Shown here piece after piece: positions 17,158 through 26,138 of a stretch of DNA of 64,000 nt. Numbering within the stretch: the first letter of the stretch is position 1; every line of letters begins with the position of its first letter. A model generated the notes under the pieces. That model had not been told where the DNA came from and did not search any database. It saw only the letters and a list, made by a program, of their open reading frames with translations. Origin of the DNA: Streptomyces bottropensis ATCC 25435 (lineage in GTDB: Bacteria; Actinomycetota; Actinomycetes; Streptomycetales; Streptomycetaceae); the NCBI RefSeq assembly GCF_000383595.1, contig NZ_KB911581.1, positions 2,548,265-2,612,264 on the forward strand, written 5' to 3'. The position numbers and the translations under genes are program-made.

Positions 17158-17739
17158 TCATGGTGTGGGAACGGCCGCTCCGGGCCAGGGCCCCGGCGCC
17201 GGGACGTCCGCCTCCTCGGTCACCTTCGTGTCGAACAGCCGGAACCCCCGCCGCAGGTAGTTCCCCATGGCGTGCTCCCCGTCCAGGGAGCAGGTGTGCA
17301 GCCACACCCGCTCGGTCGGCGGCAGCTCGGGCCACCGCTCGGCGAGGTCCCAGGCGCGGGCCGTCCCGTGCGACAGCAGGTGCCCGCCGATGCGCCGCCC
17401 CCGGAACGCCGGGACCAGCCCGAAGTACACGATCTCCACGACCCCGTCGTCCTGCGGCTCCAGCTCCACATAGCCGGCGGGCGTCCCCCGGTCGTGGGCG
17501 ACCCAGGTCTCCACCCCCGGGCGGCCCAGGTGCCGCAACCACTGCTCGTACGACCACGACAGCCGGTCGGTCCAGCGGATGTCACCGCCGACGGAGGCGT
17601 ACAGGAAGCGGCTGAACTCGGGGGAGGGGACCTCGGCGCGCACGATCCGGACGTCGTCGCCCCCGGGCGCGGCGGCGGGAAGCAGATCGCTGGGCGAGGT
17701 CTGCTCCAGGGACCAGGTGGTGACGGGACTGCTGCTCAT
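17158..17739 (-). CDS. GNAT-family N-acetyltransferase
   Basis: The 193-residue protein carries the acetyl-CoA-binding motif RGRRIGGHLL after beta-strand EIVYFGLVPAF, then VWLHTCSLDGEHAMGNYLRRGF, the usual GNAT C-terminal motif. MSSSPVTTW at 17739 is taken as the start. The substrate cannot be predicted. It is expressed toward the sulfur operon but separated from it by the palindrome and leader peptide. Confidence 0.85.
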   Translation of the reverse strand: MSSSPVTTWSLEQTSPSDLLPAAAPGGDDVRIVRAEVPSPEFSRFLYASVGGDIRWTDRLSWSYEQWLRHLGRPGVETWVAHDRGTPAGYVELEPQDDGVVEIVYFGLVPAFRGRRIGGHLLSHGTARAWDLAERWPELPPTERVWLHTCSLDGEHAMGNYLRRGFRLFDTKVTEEADVPAPGPWPGAAVPTP

Positions 17740-17826
17740 GGGCCCAGGGAACCACGACGCCCGGCCCGCCTCCAAGGCCGGGCCGGGTCGCTGGGGCGGG
17801 CCGGGTCTGTGGGCCTGCCGGTCGCC

Positions 17827-19296
17827 CTAGCCGAGCGCGCTGTCGACGTCCCGCAGCCGCACCGCGTAGAGCACACGCTCCGGGACGGGGTCGGTGAGCG
17901 TCCACACCTCGCCGGTCTCCGGCGAGTAGGAGAGGGAGGCGCTGTGCCGCCCCCAGCAGGCGTACGACTCCAGGTCCGCGCCCGAGGTCCCGCTCGACTC
18001 GTTCGCCGGGCACTTCGCGGCGTCGGCCCCCTCCTCGTCCTGCCGCCAGAGGCTGCCGTGCGTGTCGCGATTCTCCGCGGCCTGTTCGACGTACCAGTCC
18101 CCCCGGTGGGCGAGGACCCCCCGGACACCGGTGGCCTCGGTCTCGTACGCCTCGGTCGCCACGGCGTCGCTCCGGCGCCCGCTGGTGGTGAGCAGGCCGG
18201 TGCGGTCGCCGGTGACGTCGAGGGCGTAGCGCCAGACGCGGGCGGGTTCCTCCCGGCCGGGGCGGAACCGCTCGCCGGCGACGACCGTGGGCGGTGTCGA
18301 CGTCCTGTCGAGGGAGAGCGAGCCGAAGCAGGGCACCCCGTCGTTGTCGCGCGCGTCGCAGCCGTCGCCCGACGGGGGGCTGTAGGAGGCGACCGCGGGC
18401 AGCGCGTACCGGTAGTGGTGGGCCGACCAGCCCTTGCCGGCCTTGGCGCCCTTGCCCGGCTTGTCGGCCTTGCCGATCGCGTCGCTGTCGGTCACGTCGG
18501 CGCGCAGGAAGCGGGCCAGGTCGAACACGTACAGCGAGTCGTCCCGCCCTTGGCGGCCGCCGGGACCTTGCGCGGTGACGATCAGCTTGTCGTCGTACCA
18601 GGCCATGCCGCCGAGCCGGGAGCGCAGGCCCTCGAAGCCCTGGCCGCCGGCCGTCGGCACGACCAGCAGGACCCAGCGGTAGGCGAGGTTCGCCGGGTCG
18701 CTCGCGTCGACGAAGGCGACCCGGGCGAGCCCCTTCTCGTCGACGGGGACGAGGCCGGTGCCGTCCCGGTCCGCGCCGTCCGTGCCGCCGCGGTCCGCGT
18801 TCGCCGCGCCGCCGCCGGGCGGGACGCTCCGCACACCGGTGTGCGACCAGCCGGCCGCGATGACCTGGTTGTCCCGGGACGTGGTGACCGAGCGGGGGGT
18901 CCACTTGTCGCTGACCGCGTCGCCCGCCTCCCAGCAGTACGCCCGCACGGCCACCGGCTCGACGGGCAGATTGTCCTTCTCGCTGTCGAAGCAGTCGTCC
19001 TCGCCGCGCATCGCGTGGTTCGCGCTGCGCAGCACCTCCTCGACACCGACCGGGCCGCCCGTCGCCCGGGCCAGACGGTGCAGCTCGGCGGGGTCGGTCA
19101 GGGTCTCCCGGAGCTGCAGCCTGCGCAGCTCACCGGCCGAGGTGAGGGAGGTGAGGGAGCCCGGCGTGCTGCCGCCCGCGGCCTGCGAGGTGCTGATCAG
19201 CGTGGCCGCCGCCGTGAGCGCCAGCGCGGTGCCCGCCAGGGACGCGCGCAGCGCACGTCCCCTTCTGCGTCGTCGGTGCCTGCCGCGGTGCTGCAT
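17827..19296 (-). CDS. Uncharacterised secreted protein
   Basis: 489 residues beginning with a strongly basic region (RGRHRRRRRGR) and a hydrophobic signal segment ending near TSQAA, residues 13-40. The mature protein has two cysteine-containing stretches (GEDDCFDSE, AYCWEAG) and many short beta-prone segments, e.g. YRWVLLVVPTAGGQGFEGL and LYVFDLARFLR, which may indicate a propeller-like fold. No catalytic motif is recognised. It is probably a monocistronic exported protein. Confidence 0.7.
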   Translation of the reverse strand: MQHRGRHRRRRRGRALRASLAGTALALTAAATLISTSQAAGGSTPGSLTSLTSAGELRRLQLRETLTDPAELHRLARATGGPVGVEEVLRSANHAMRGEDDCFDSEKDNLPVEPVAVRAYCWEAGDAVSDKWTPRSVTTSRDNQVIAAGWSHTGVRSVPPGGGAANADRGGTDGADRDGTGLVPVDEKGLARVAFVDASDPANLAYRWVLLVVPTAGGQGFEGLRSRLGGMAWYDDKLIVTAQGPGGRQGRDDSLYVFDLARFLRADVTDSDAIGKADKPGKGAKAGKGWSAHHYRYALPAVASYSPPSGDGCDARDNDGVPCFGSLSLDRTSTPPTVVAGERFRPGREEPARVWRYALDVTGDRTGLLTTSGRRSDAVATEAYETEATGVRGVLAHRGDWYVEQAAENRDTHGSLWRQDEEGADAAKCPANESSGTSGADLESYACWGRHSASLSYSPETGEVWTLTDPVPERVLYAVRLRDVDSALG

Positions 19297-19487
19297 AAAA
19301 CCTCCCGGGGACGGCCAACTGCCCGCCGTGAAGAAGATCTTGACGGGGAGGCAGGTGGGGCGGCCTGGCAGCGATGCTACGGCAGTGGGACACGTGTCAC
19401 GCCGAGGTCCCGGGAAATACAGGGAGATCCCTCACCCCGAGGCCATGATCCGTTCACCGGGAGCTGTTGCGGATGTTCGACCTGGGT

Positions 19488-20831
19488 TCAGATGACCGGC
19501 TCGGCTCTCTGATGTCCCAGGGGCCCCTCGTCGCGGAACGGCCCACGCGCGCAGGCGCCCCGCGCCCGCACCACCCCCGGTGCCACCGAGTGCGGCAACA
19601 GGCCCGACGGGGCCTCGGGCAGCCGGACTTCGACGTCGGCCCGCTCGGTGAAGCGGTACGGGCGGTGGTCGAGGAAGGCGCCGAGGTAACGGCGTACGCG
19701 GGACATCTCGGCGCGGACGGTGACGGTGCGGGCCGGGTCGCCGAACATGTCGTCGGCGAGGGCGGAGGCGCTGCGGCCGCCGCGGTGCAGGGCCAGGAGG
19801 TACAGCAGTTCGGCGTGTCGGGGGGTCAGTTCATGGGTCCAGGAGCCCGCGGAGCCGGCGACGGTGACACTCCAGCGGCGCGGGTGGGAGACGTCGAGGG
19901 TGATGTGCGTGGCGCTCGGCGCGGGCGCCGGGTCCGCGGTGGGGCGTATCAGCCAGCCGTCGGGCAGCGGCTCGACGGTGCACAGACCGAGCGCCGGGAG
20001 CCAGCAGCGGCCGGGGGAGAGCGACTTGGGGAGGGCGACGCGGCTGGTGTACGGCATGCCGGTCACCGCGGCCGTCCAGCCGTCCCGGTCCACGGCCACC
20101 GCGCGGCCGCCGATACGGGCCAGCACCGGGGCCGCCACCGCGCGCAGTTGTTCGAGCGAGGTCAGATGCAGGTCCCGCAGCCGGGCCTGGGCGAGTTTGG
20201 CGACCGAGTCGACCAGGGCGAGGGTGGCGGGGTGCAGGGTCTCCAGGGGTCCGCTGATGTCCACCACGCCGAGCAGCCTGCCGTCGCGCGGGTCCGTGAC
20301 TGGGGCGCCGGTGCAGGTCCAGGGGTGCAGGGCGCGCACGAAGTGCTCGGCGGAGAAGACCTGGACGGCGCGGCGGGAGACGAGAGGGGTGCCGATGCCG
20401 TTCGTGCCGACGGTCTGCTCCCGCCAGTCCGCGCCGATCCCGAGCCCCTGTCCGTCGGCCTTGCGCAGTACGGCCGGACTGCCCTCCCGCCACAGCACCC
20501 GGGCGTCGGCGTCGGCGATCATCATGATGTGCTGCGCGGTGTCCGCCAGGGAGAGCAGCCCCTCGCGGAGCACCGGCAGGACGTGGCGCAGCCGTGTGGT
20601 CCGGCGGCGGCGCTCGATCTCGTCGAGGCCGAGGAGGTCGGAGCGGAAGTCGTGGTCGGGGTCGACACCGCTGCCTACCGTACGGCCCCAGGACTCGCGG
20701 ATCGCGGGGCGCGGGGCGGGTTTCGAGGGCCGGCCGTCGAGGGTGTGGGCGCGTACCTCGCCGAGGATGCGGGCCGCTCGGGCGGCGTCCGTGGCGGTGA
20801 GCCGCGCGACTTCCATCGGCGAGTGCGGCAC
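19488..20831 (-). CDS. GAF-domain transcriptional regulator with C-terminal winged helix
   Basis: About 447 residues. The N terminus (RESWGRTVGSGVDP) and the segment HIMMIADADARVLWREGS through EQTVGTNGIGT match the GAF sensor of AcoR-like activators. The AAA+ ATPase domain of true enhancer-binding proteins is absent. The C terminus (HAELLYLLALHRGGRSASALADDMFGDPARTVTVRAEMSRVRR) looks like a winged-helix DNA-binding domain. A GTG start at 20831 is favoured, with GGAGG five bases upstream; ATG 20816 is the alternative. It may regulate the neighbouring AidB-like dehydrogenase. Confidence 0.75.
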   Translation of the reverse strand: MPHSPMEVARLTATDAARAARILGEVRAHTLDGRPSKPAPRPAIRESWGRTVGSGVDPDHDFRSDLLGLDEIERRRRTTRLRHVLPVLREGLLSLADTAQHIMMIADADARVLWREGSPAVLRKADGQGLGIGADWREQTVGTNGIGTPLVSRRAVQVFSAEHFVRALHPWTCTGAPVTDPRDGRLLGVVDISGPLETLHPATLALVDSVAKLAQARLRDLHLTSLEQLRAVAAPVLARIGGRAVAVDRDGWTAAVTGMPYTSRVALPKSLSPGRCWLPALGLCTVEPLPDGWLIRPTADPAPAPSATHITLDVSHPRRWSVTVAGSAGSWTHELTPRHAELLYLLALHRGGRSASALADDMFGDPARTVTVRAEMSRVRRYLGAFLDHRPYRFTERADVEVRLPEAPSGLLPHSVAPGVVRARGACARGPFRDEGPLGHQRAEPVI

Positions 20832-21216
20832 TCGTTCCTCCCCGGCAGGCCCCTGGCTCCTCGGCCCCGGTGGCCGTGGAAACCCGGCTCTGCGCGACGG
20901 TGTTGACTGTGGGCTTCCCAGTCTGCCGCTCTTCGGCCACGGAGGGGCACACTCCGGCCACAGAGCGCCGACGAGTTGCAACCCCCTGCAACCCTGGCGG
21001 ACCGCCCCGCTCTCCCTGAAACATGTTCGACGTCGCCCCGGTGCGACGCACACGCTCCTCAAGGGGGCTCCGGAAGCGGGGGTGGTGCCGTGTCGGCGCA
21101 GCACCACTCCCGCGTCGTACAGCCCGGTGTCGGCCCATCCGAGAATCGGGCCACCCGCCCTCGGACCACCCGAAAGAGGGGCGCCCGCCGCGGGCGGGAT
21201 TCCGCGCGGCGGCGGC
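20832..21216. other. Intergenic region with TTGCA repeat
   Basis: No gene is supported in these 385 bases. The arms GTTGCA (20975-20980) and TGCAAC (20987-20992) form a short inverted repeat, also readable as direct TTGCA repeats, about 145 bases upstream of the GAF regulator. It may be the regulator's binding site. The rest holds the 3' flank of the AidB-like gene. Confidence 0.4.
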
Positions 21217-22860
21217 TCAGCCGACCGGACGGGCCCGTTCCACGATCGACGCCAGATCCAGCGTGTGCGGCAGGGTGCCGAAGGCCGTGCCCCGGTCCCC
21301 GCCGAGCCGGGAGGCGCAGAACGCGTCGGCGACCGCCGGGGGCGCGTACCGCACGAGGAGCGCCCCTTGCAGGACGAGGGCGAGCCGTTCCACGAGCCGG
21401 CGTGCGCGGGCCTCGATGCCGTCCAGGTCGGCGAGTTCGGTCAGCAGGCCCTTGATCGCGCCGTCGAGCCGGTGGTCGGCGCCGCGCGCCCGGCCCACCT
21501 CCCGCAAGTAGGCGTCCAGGGACCCCGGTTCGCGCTGGAGCGCGCGCAGCACATCCAGGGCCTGCACGTTTCCGGCGCCCTCCCAGACGGAGTTGAGCGG
21601 GGACTCGCGCAGCAGACGGGGCATGCCGGACTCCTCGACATAGCCGTTGCCGCCGAGGCACTCGGACGCCTCGACCACGAGCGGGGCACAGCGCTTGGTC
21701 ACCCAGTACTTGGCCACCGGCACCGCGAGCCTCAGGAACGAACGTTCGTTCTCGTCGCCCGACTCCGCCGCGTCGTACGCCGCCGCCAGCCGCATCGCCA
21801 GGACCGTCGCCGCCTCCGACTCCAGCGCCAGATCCGCGAGCACGTTGCGCATCAGCGGCTTGTCGATCAGCGGCCCGCCGAACGCCTCCCGGTGCGCGCA
21901 GTGGTGCACCGCCTGCGCCACCGCCTGCCGCATCAGAGAGGCCGCGCCCAGCGCGCAGTCCAGCCGGGTGGCCGCCACCATCCCGATGACCGTGCGCACC
22001 CCCCGCCCCTCGTCCCCGACCCGGCGCGCCCACGTCCCGTCGAACTCGATCTCGGCGGAGGCGTTGGAGCGGTTGCCCAGCTTCTCCTTCAGCCGCTGGA
22101 TGCGGAAAACGTTCCGTGACCCGTCGGCCAGCACCCGGGGCACCAGGAAGCACGTGAGACCTCCCGGAGCCTGCGCCAGCACGAGGAACCCGTCCGACAT
22201 CGGCGCCGAACAGAACCACTTGTGCCCGGTCAGCTCGTACGTCCCGTCCTCGGCCAGCGGCCGGGCGACGGTGGTGTTGGCGCGTACGTCGCTGCCGCCC
22301 TGCTTCTCGGTCATGGCCATCCCGAAGAGGGCGCCGGCCTTCTGCCCGGCGGGCCGCATGTCCCAGTCGTAGAGCATGGACGTCAGCCGCGGCTCCCACT
22401 CGGCGGCGAGCGCCGGGTCCGTGCGCAGGGCGGGCACCGCCGCGTGCGTCATGGACAGCGGGCAGCCGTTGCCGGCCTCGACCTGGGTCCAGACGACGAA
22501 CGCGGCCGCCCGCCGCACATGCCCCCCGGGCCGCGTCCAGGCCGCGGTCAGCCCGGCCGACACCCCCTTGCCGAGCAGCCGGTGCCACGACGGATGGAAC
22601 TCCACCTCGTCCACCCGGTTCCCGTACCGGTCGTACGCCCGCAGCTTCGGCGGATTCTCGTTCGCCAGCCGTCCCCACTCCTGCACCTGCGCGGAGCCCG
22701 CCGTCCGGCCGAACCCCGACAGCTCCCCGCGCGCCTCCTCCAGCACCTCCGGCGCCAGATACCGCTCGACCGCCTCCGTGAGCACCTGGTCGGCGGCGAA
22801 GACGTCGTAGTCCACCAGGGGCGGAGCCTGATTGGTCACTTCGTGGGTGCTGGATGCCAT
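21217..22860 (-). CDS. AidB-like acyl-CoA dehydrogenase
   Basis: 547 residues, the length of AidB and about 150 more than ordinary acyl-CoA dehydrogenases. The flavin-binding motif FGMAMTEKQGGSDVRANTT (near 180-200), KWFCSAP and the C-terminal SVWEGAGNVQALDVLRAL segment are typical of AidB/isovaleryl-CoA-type enzymes. AidB is a flavoprotein induced by alkylation damage, with weak dehydrogenase activity; the physiological substrate here is unknown. It lies upstream of the GAF regulator on the same strand. Confidence 0.88.
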   Translation of the reverse strand: MASSTHEVTNQAPPLVDYDVFAADQVLTEAVERYLAPEVLEEARGELSGFGRTAGSAQVQEWGRLANENPPKLRAYDRYGNRVDEVEFHPSWHRLLGKGVSAGLTAAWTRPGGHVRRAAAFVVWTQVEAGNGCPLSMTHAAVPALRTDPALAAEWEPRLTSMLYDWDMRPAGQKAGALFGMAMTEKQGGSDVRANTTVARPLAEDGTYELTGHKWFCSAPMSDGFLVLAQAPGGLTCFLVPRVLADGSRNVFRIQRLKEKLGNRSNASAEIEFDGTWARRVGDEGRGVRTVIGMVAATRLDCALGAASLMRQAVAQAVHHCAHREAFGGPLIDKPLMRNVLADLALESEAATVLAMRLAAAYDAAESGDENERSFLRLAVPVAKYWVTKRCAPLVVEASECLGGNGYVEESGMPRLLRESPLNSVWEGAGNVQALDVLRALQREPGSLDAYLREVGRARGADHRLDGAIKGLLTELADLDGIEARARRLVERLALVLQGALLVRYAPPAVADAFCASRLGGDRGTAFGTLPHTLDLASIVERARPVG

Positions 22861-22973
22861 ATCCGGAACCTACCCCTCGGTGTCACGTCGTCACGGCGAC
22901 GCTCACCAGTATCCGACGGGCGGGTGTCCGGTGCCGGACCAGGACGGTCCGGCACCGGATCGCTCAGGCCGGC

Positions 22974-23984
22974 TCAGACGGGCGCCGCCAGCTCGCCCGT
23001 CCCCACGTCACCCGTGCCGAACTCCTCCTCCGGGGCCGCCACGCCCTCCCCGTACTGCTCCTGCGGCCAGCCCGGCCGGTAGATCGTGTCGAGGTAGCGC
23101 TCCCCGAGGTCCGGGGAGATCGCCACCGCCGTGGTGTCGGGCGAGCCGTTGCGGGCCAGCCACGCGCCGGCGCCGCTGACGACCGTGCCGGTGGAGCCCC
23201 CGAAGAGGAAGCCGCGCCGGGCCATGCGGTGACACGCCCGTACGGTGTCGGCCTCCTCCACCCGGACGACGTCGTCCACGTAGGACGCGTCGAGCAGCGC
23301 CGGGGTCACGCTCGTGCCGAGCCCCGGGATCATCCGGCGGCCCGGCGCCCCGCCGAACGCGACCGAGCCGACACTGTCCACCGCGACGATCCGCACCCGG
23401 CGCCGCCGTTCCCAGAACCACCGGGCGCAGCCCATCAGCGTCCCCGAGGTGCCGACCCCCACGAACAGCACGTCCAGGCGCGGGAACTGCCGGGCGACGG
23501 CGGGCGCGGTGGTGCGGTAGTGCGCCTGCCAGTTCGCCTCGTTGGTGTACTGGTCCAGCCACACGTACCGCGGATCGGTCGCGCACAGCGCGCGCACGTA
23601 CGCGATCCGGGCACCGAGGAAACCGCCGTGCGGGTCCGGTTCGGAGATGACGTGGACCCGGCTGCCCAGCGCCTCGATCACGCGCCGGGTCTGCGGATTG
23701 CACCGGGAGTCGGTCACGCACAGAAACCGGTGGCCCCGGCTCGCCGCGATCATGCTCAGCGCGACGCCCAGATTGCCGGACGACGACTCGACCAGCGTCG
23801 AGCCCGGCCTCAGACGCCCCTCCCGTTCGGCGGCCCGCACCATCTCGGACGCGGCCTTGAGCTTGATCGAGCCGGCGAAGTTGAACCCCTCGCACTTCAG
23901 GAAGAGCCGCTGTCCGACGACCTGGCGCAGATCGACGTACAGCTCCTCCTCGTTGAAGTCCGTGGGAACGGATATGACTGGCAC
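22974..23984 (-). CDS. sbnA: N-(2-amino-2-carboxyethyl)-L-glutamate synthase (SbnA-like)
   Basis: 336-residue fold type II PLP enzyme. The Schiff-base lysine lies in FAGSIKLKAA (near residues 36-45), and the phosphate loop is SSGNLGVALSMIA followed by GTSGTLMG. Family members join O-phospho-L-serine and L-glutamate into ACEGA, the first step to L-2,3-diaminopropionate. GTG 23984 is the start, with AGGGGGG just upstream. It is the last gene of the five-gene operon, 46 bases after sbnB. Cysteine synthase is the alternative, but pairing with SbnB argues against it. Confidence 0.9.
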   Translation of the reverse strand: MPVISVPTDFNEEELYVDLRQVVGQRLFLKCEGFNFAGSIKLKAASEMVRAAEREGRLRPGSTLVESSSGNLGVALSMIAASRGHRFLCVTDSRCNPQTRRVIEALGSRVHVISEPDPHGGFLGARIAYVRALCATDPRYVWLDQYTNEANWQAHYRTTAPAVARQFPRLDVLFVGVGTSGTLMGCARWFWERRRRVRIVAVDSVGSVAFGGAPGRRMIPGLGTSVTPALLDASYVDDVVRVEEADTVRACHRMARRGFLFGGSTGTVVSGAGAWLARNGSPDTTAVAISPDLGERYLDTIYRPGWPQEQYGEGVAAPEEEFGTGDVGTGELAAPV

Positions 23985-24030
23985 CGCTGCCCCCCTGGTT
24001 GTGCACTGTCGTACGCGCTGCGCCCGGCGT

Positions 24031-25071
24031 TCAGCCGTGGCGGCGCAGCTCGTGGAAGAAGTCGTCCACGACCCGCAGTCCGCCGGAGCGGGCCACGTGC
24101 TCGTGGACATGACCGCCGACCGCGAGGTCGAGGACCCCGAGGCCGAAGGGCGAGAAGACCACCGGACGGTCCGCCGGCACGGACACCCGGCCGGTGAGGA
24201 CGTCGTGGAGCGTTCCGTCGAGGAAGTCCCGCGCGCCGGTGAGCTGTTCGGTCAGGTGCGGTGACGTGTTCGCCTTGAGGCAGTGCTCGACGTCGTCGAC
24301 GAAGTTCGCCGACGCGAGCAGCACCTCGGGCGCGAGATCGCGCAGCGACACGTGCAGCACCAGCGGGTTGTGGGCGAACCACTTCGGTTCATGGACGTGC
24401 GGCTCGCCCGCGATCGTCGCGAACACCACCAGGTCGCTCGCCCGGATCACGTCCTCGGCGCCCTCGTACACCGTCACCCGCCCGTCGGCGCCGGACCGCT
24501 CCAGGTACCCCCGGAACCCGGCCGCGCTGTCCGCGGACAGGTCGTGCACCCCCACCTCCTCGAACGCGAAGTCCGTCGCCGCGAGGAACGTGTGGATGTA
24601 CCGGGCGATCAGGCCGGTGCCGAGGAAGCCGACCCGGGCCGGCCGCGGCGCCCCCCGGCGCGCGCTCAGCCGGTCGGCCGCCAGCGCCGCCGACGCCGCC
24701 GTCCGGGTGGCACTGATGACCGAGGCCTCCAGGCACGCGAACGGATAGCCGGTGGCATGGTCGTTGAGGATCAGCACGGCGGACGCGCGCGGCAGCCCGG
24801 ACGCCGTGTTCTCCGGGAAACTGGAGATCCACTTCAGCCCGTCCACCTGGAACCTCCCGCCGAGCGAGGCGGGCAGCGCGATGATCCGCGAGGACGGACG
24901 GTCGGGGAAGCGGAGGAAGTACGACGGCGGGTTGACCGTGTCGCCGGTTTCCCCGTTCCCGTGCAGGAGGTAGGCGGACTCGACCAGTTCGACGATCTCC
25001 CGCTCCCGTCCCCGCAGGGCCTGCTGCACCTGGGCGCCGGAGATCACGGCGAAACCCGGAACCTCGGTCAT
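24031..25071 (-). CDS. sbnB: ACEGA dehydrogenase making L-2,3-diaminopropionate (SbnB-like)
   Basis: 346 residues of the ornithine cyclodeaminase/mu-crystallin family, with the NAD-binding Rossmann motif GFLGTGLIARYI near residue 145 and the substrate region VDGLKWISSFPEN. SbnB oxidises ACEGA to release L-2,3-diaminopropionate and 2-oxoglutarate. Its ATG overlaps the stop of the dioxygenase gene (ATGA). With SbnA it supplies the non-proteinogenic diamino acid for the peptide synthetase upstream. Confidence 0.9.
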   Translation of the reverse strand: MTEVPGFAVISGAQVQQALRGREREIVELVESAYLLHGNGETGDTVNPPSYFLRFPDRPSSRIIALPASLGGRFQVDGLKWISSFPENTASGLPRASAVLILNDHATGYPFACLEASVISATRTAASAALAADRLSARRGAPRPARVGFLGTGLIARYIHTFLAATDFAFEEVGVHDLSADSAAGFRGYLERSGADGRVTVYEGAEDVIRASDLVVFATIAGEPHVHEPKWFAHNPLVLHVSLRDLAPEVLLASANFVDDVEHCLKANTSPHLTEQLTGARDFLDGTLHDVLTGRVSVPADRPVVFSPFGLGVLDLAVGGHVHEHVARSGGLRVVDDFFHELRRHG

Positions 25072-26138
25072 ACGGAACTCTCCTTCGTGGGGAAGCCGCC
25101 CGGCCGGAAGTCCGCCGGCCGTACCGGGTCCGCGAGACCCACCAGCACCTCGCGGGGGCCCTGATACGGCTCACGGCTGTGGGCGCAGCGGAGGTTGTCG
25201 ACGAGGAGCAGGTCGCCCGGCCGCCACGGCCGGCGGACGGTGTGCGCCTCGTAGACCTCGTTGAGCGTCTCGACGACGTCGGCGCCGATCGGTTCGCCGT
25301 CGCCGTAACGGGTGTTGAAGGGCAGCCCGTCGGCCCCGTACAGGTCCACCAGGTACTCGCGCACCTCGGCGTCCATCGTCCATTCGCTGAGGAACGCGAT
25401 CTGGTTGAACCAGCACCGGTGGCCGCTCACCGGGTGCCGGAGCACGGCGGGGCGCCGCTGCCGGGTGCGCAGGGTCCCGTCGGGCCCCCAGTCGAAGTCG
25501 ATGGAGTGCGCCCGGCAGTAGGCCTCGACGACGGTCCGGTCGTCGGTGCCGAACGCCTCGGCGACCGACGCGCCGATCTCGTCGTTGTACGAGCGGGTGA
25601 GCAGCCAGCCGTCCCGCTCGAACCGTTCGGTCAACTCCGCCGGGAGCGCGGCCAGGACGGCCGCCGAGTCGGCGATCCCGGTGGCCCCGCCCCGCTCGGC
25701 GGCCTCCAGACACGCGAGGAGCAGCAGTCCGGGGACCTGCACGCCGTAGCTCGACTCGTGGTGCATGCACATCGGTTGGTTCGGCGGCCAGGCCGTCGAC
25801 GAGTACACGCCCCGCCCGTACGTCCGCCGGGGCGCGAACGCCTCCCTCTCGGTCATCAGCGTGTCGGTCAGTCCCCGGAAGACGGCGCCCACTTCGGCGG
25901 CGTCCCGCAGGCCGAGTCCGCGCACCAGCACCGAGCCGTGCTCGGCGACGGCGGCCCGCAGGGAGTCCCGCCGCCCGGCCGCCCACCGGGCGGCGGGTTC
26001 GGCGGGGGAGACGGTAAGCAGCGGGGGGCTGTCGGTCGACAGCTCGATGTCCGGCAGCGGCAGGGCGGTCGCGGGCGACGGGGCCGCCGCCGCGTCCTTC
26101 CGGCGGCGCCCGGCGGCGCGGCGGCTCAGGAAACTCAT
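25068..26138 (-). CDS. TauD/TfdA (SyrP-like) Fe(II)/2-oxoglutarate dioxygenase
   Basis: 356 residues. The iron ligands are visible as HxE in MCMHHESSYG (His126, Glu128) and the distal histidine in LRCAHSREPY (His320), with the 2-oxoglutarate arginine about nine residues later in GPREVLVGL. HxE instead of HxD places it with the clavaminate synthase/SyrP-like branch, which includes enzymes that hydroxylate carrier-bound amino acids. Its ATG overlaps the NRPS stop (ATGA). I infer hydroxylation of the carrier-bound residue or of the product; the substrate is unproven. Confidence 0.85.
   Translation of the reverse strand: MSFLSRRAAGRRRKDAAAAPSPATALPLPDIELSTDSPPLLTVSPAEPAARWAAGRRDSLRAAVAEHGSVLVRGLGLRDAAEVGAVFRGLTDTLMTEREAFAPRRTYGRGVYSSTAWPPNQPMCMHHESSYGVQVPGLLLLACLEAAERGGATGIADSAAVLAALPAELTERFERDGWLLTRSYNDEIGASVAEAFGTDDRTVVEAYCRAHSIDFDWGPDGTLRTRQRRPAVLRHPVSGHRCWFNQIAFLSEWTMDAEVREYLVDLYGADGLPFNTRYGDGEPIGADVVETLNEVYEAHTVRRPWRPGDLLLVDNLRCAHSREPYQGPREVLVGLADPVRPADFRPGGFPTKESSV

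Noticed and set aside
22974..25071. Staphyloferrin-type siderophore cluster based on sbnA/sbnB
   Set aside because: No IucA/IucC-type synthetase, citrate synthase homologue, siderophore exporter or iron-uptake gene is nearby. The pair instead feeds an NRPS/Pls-like system.
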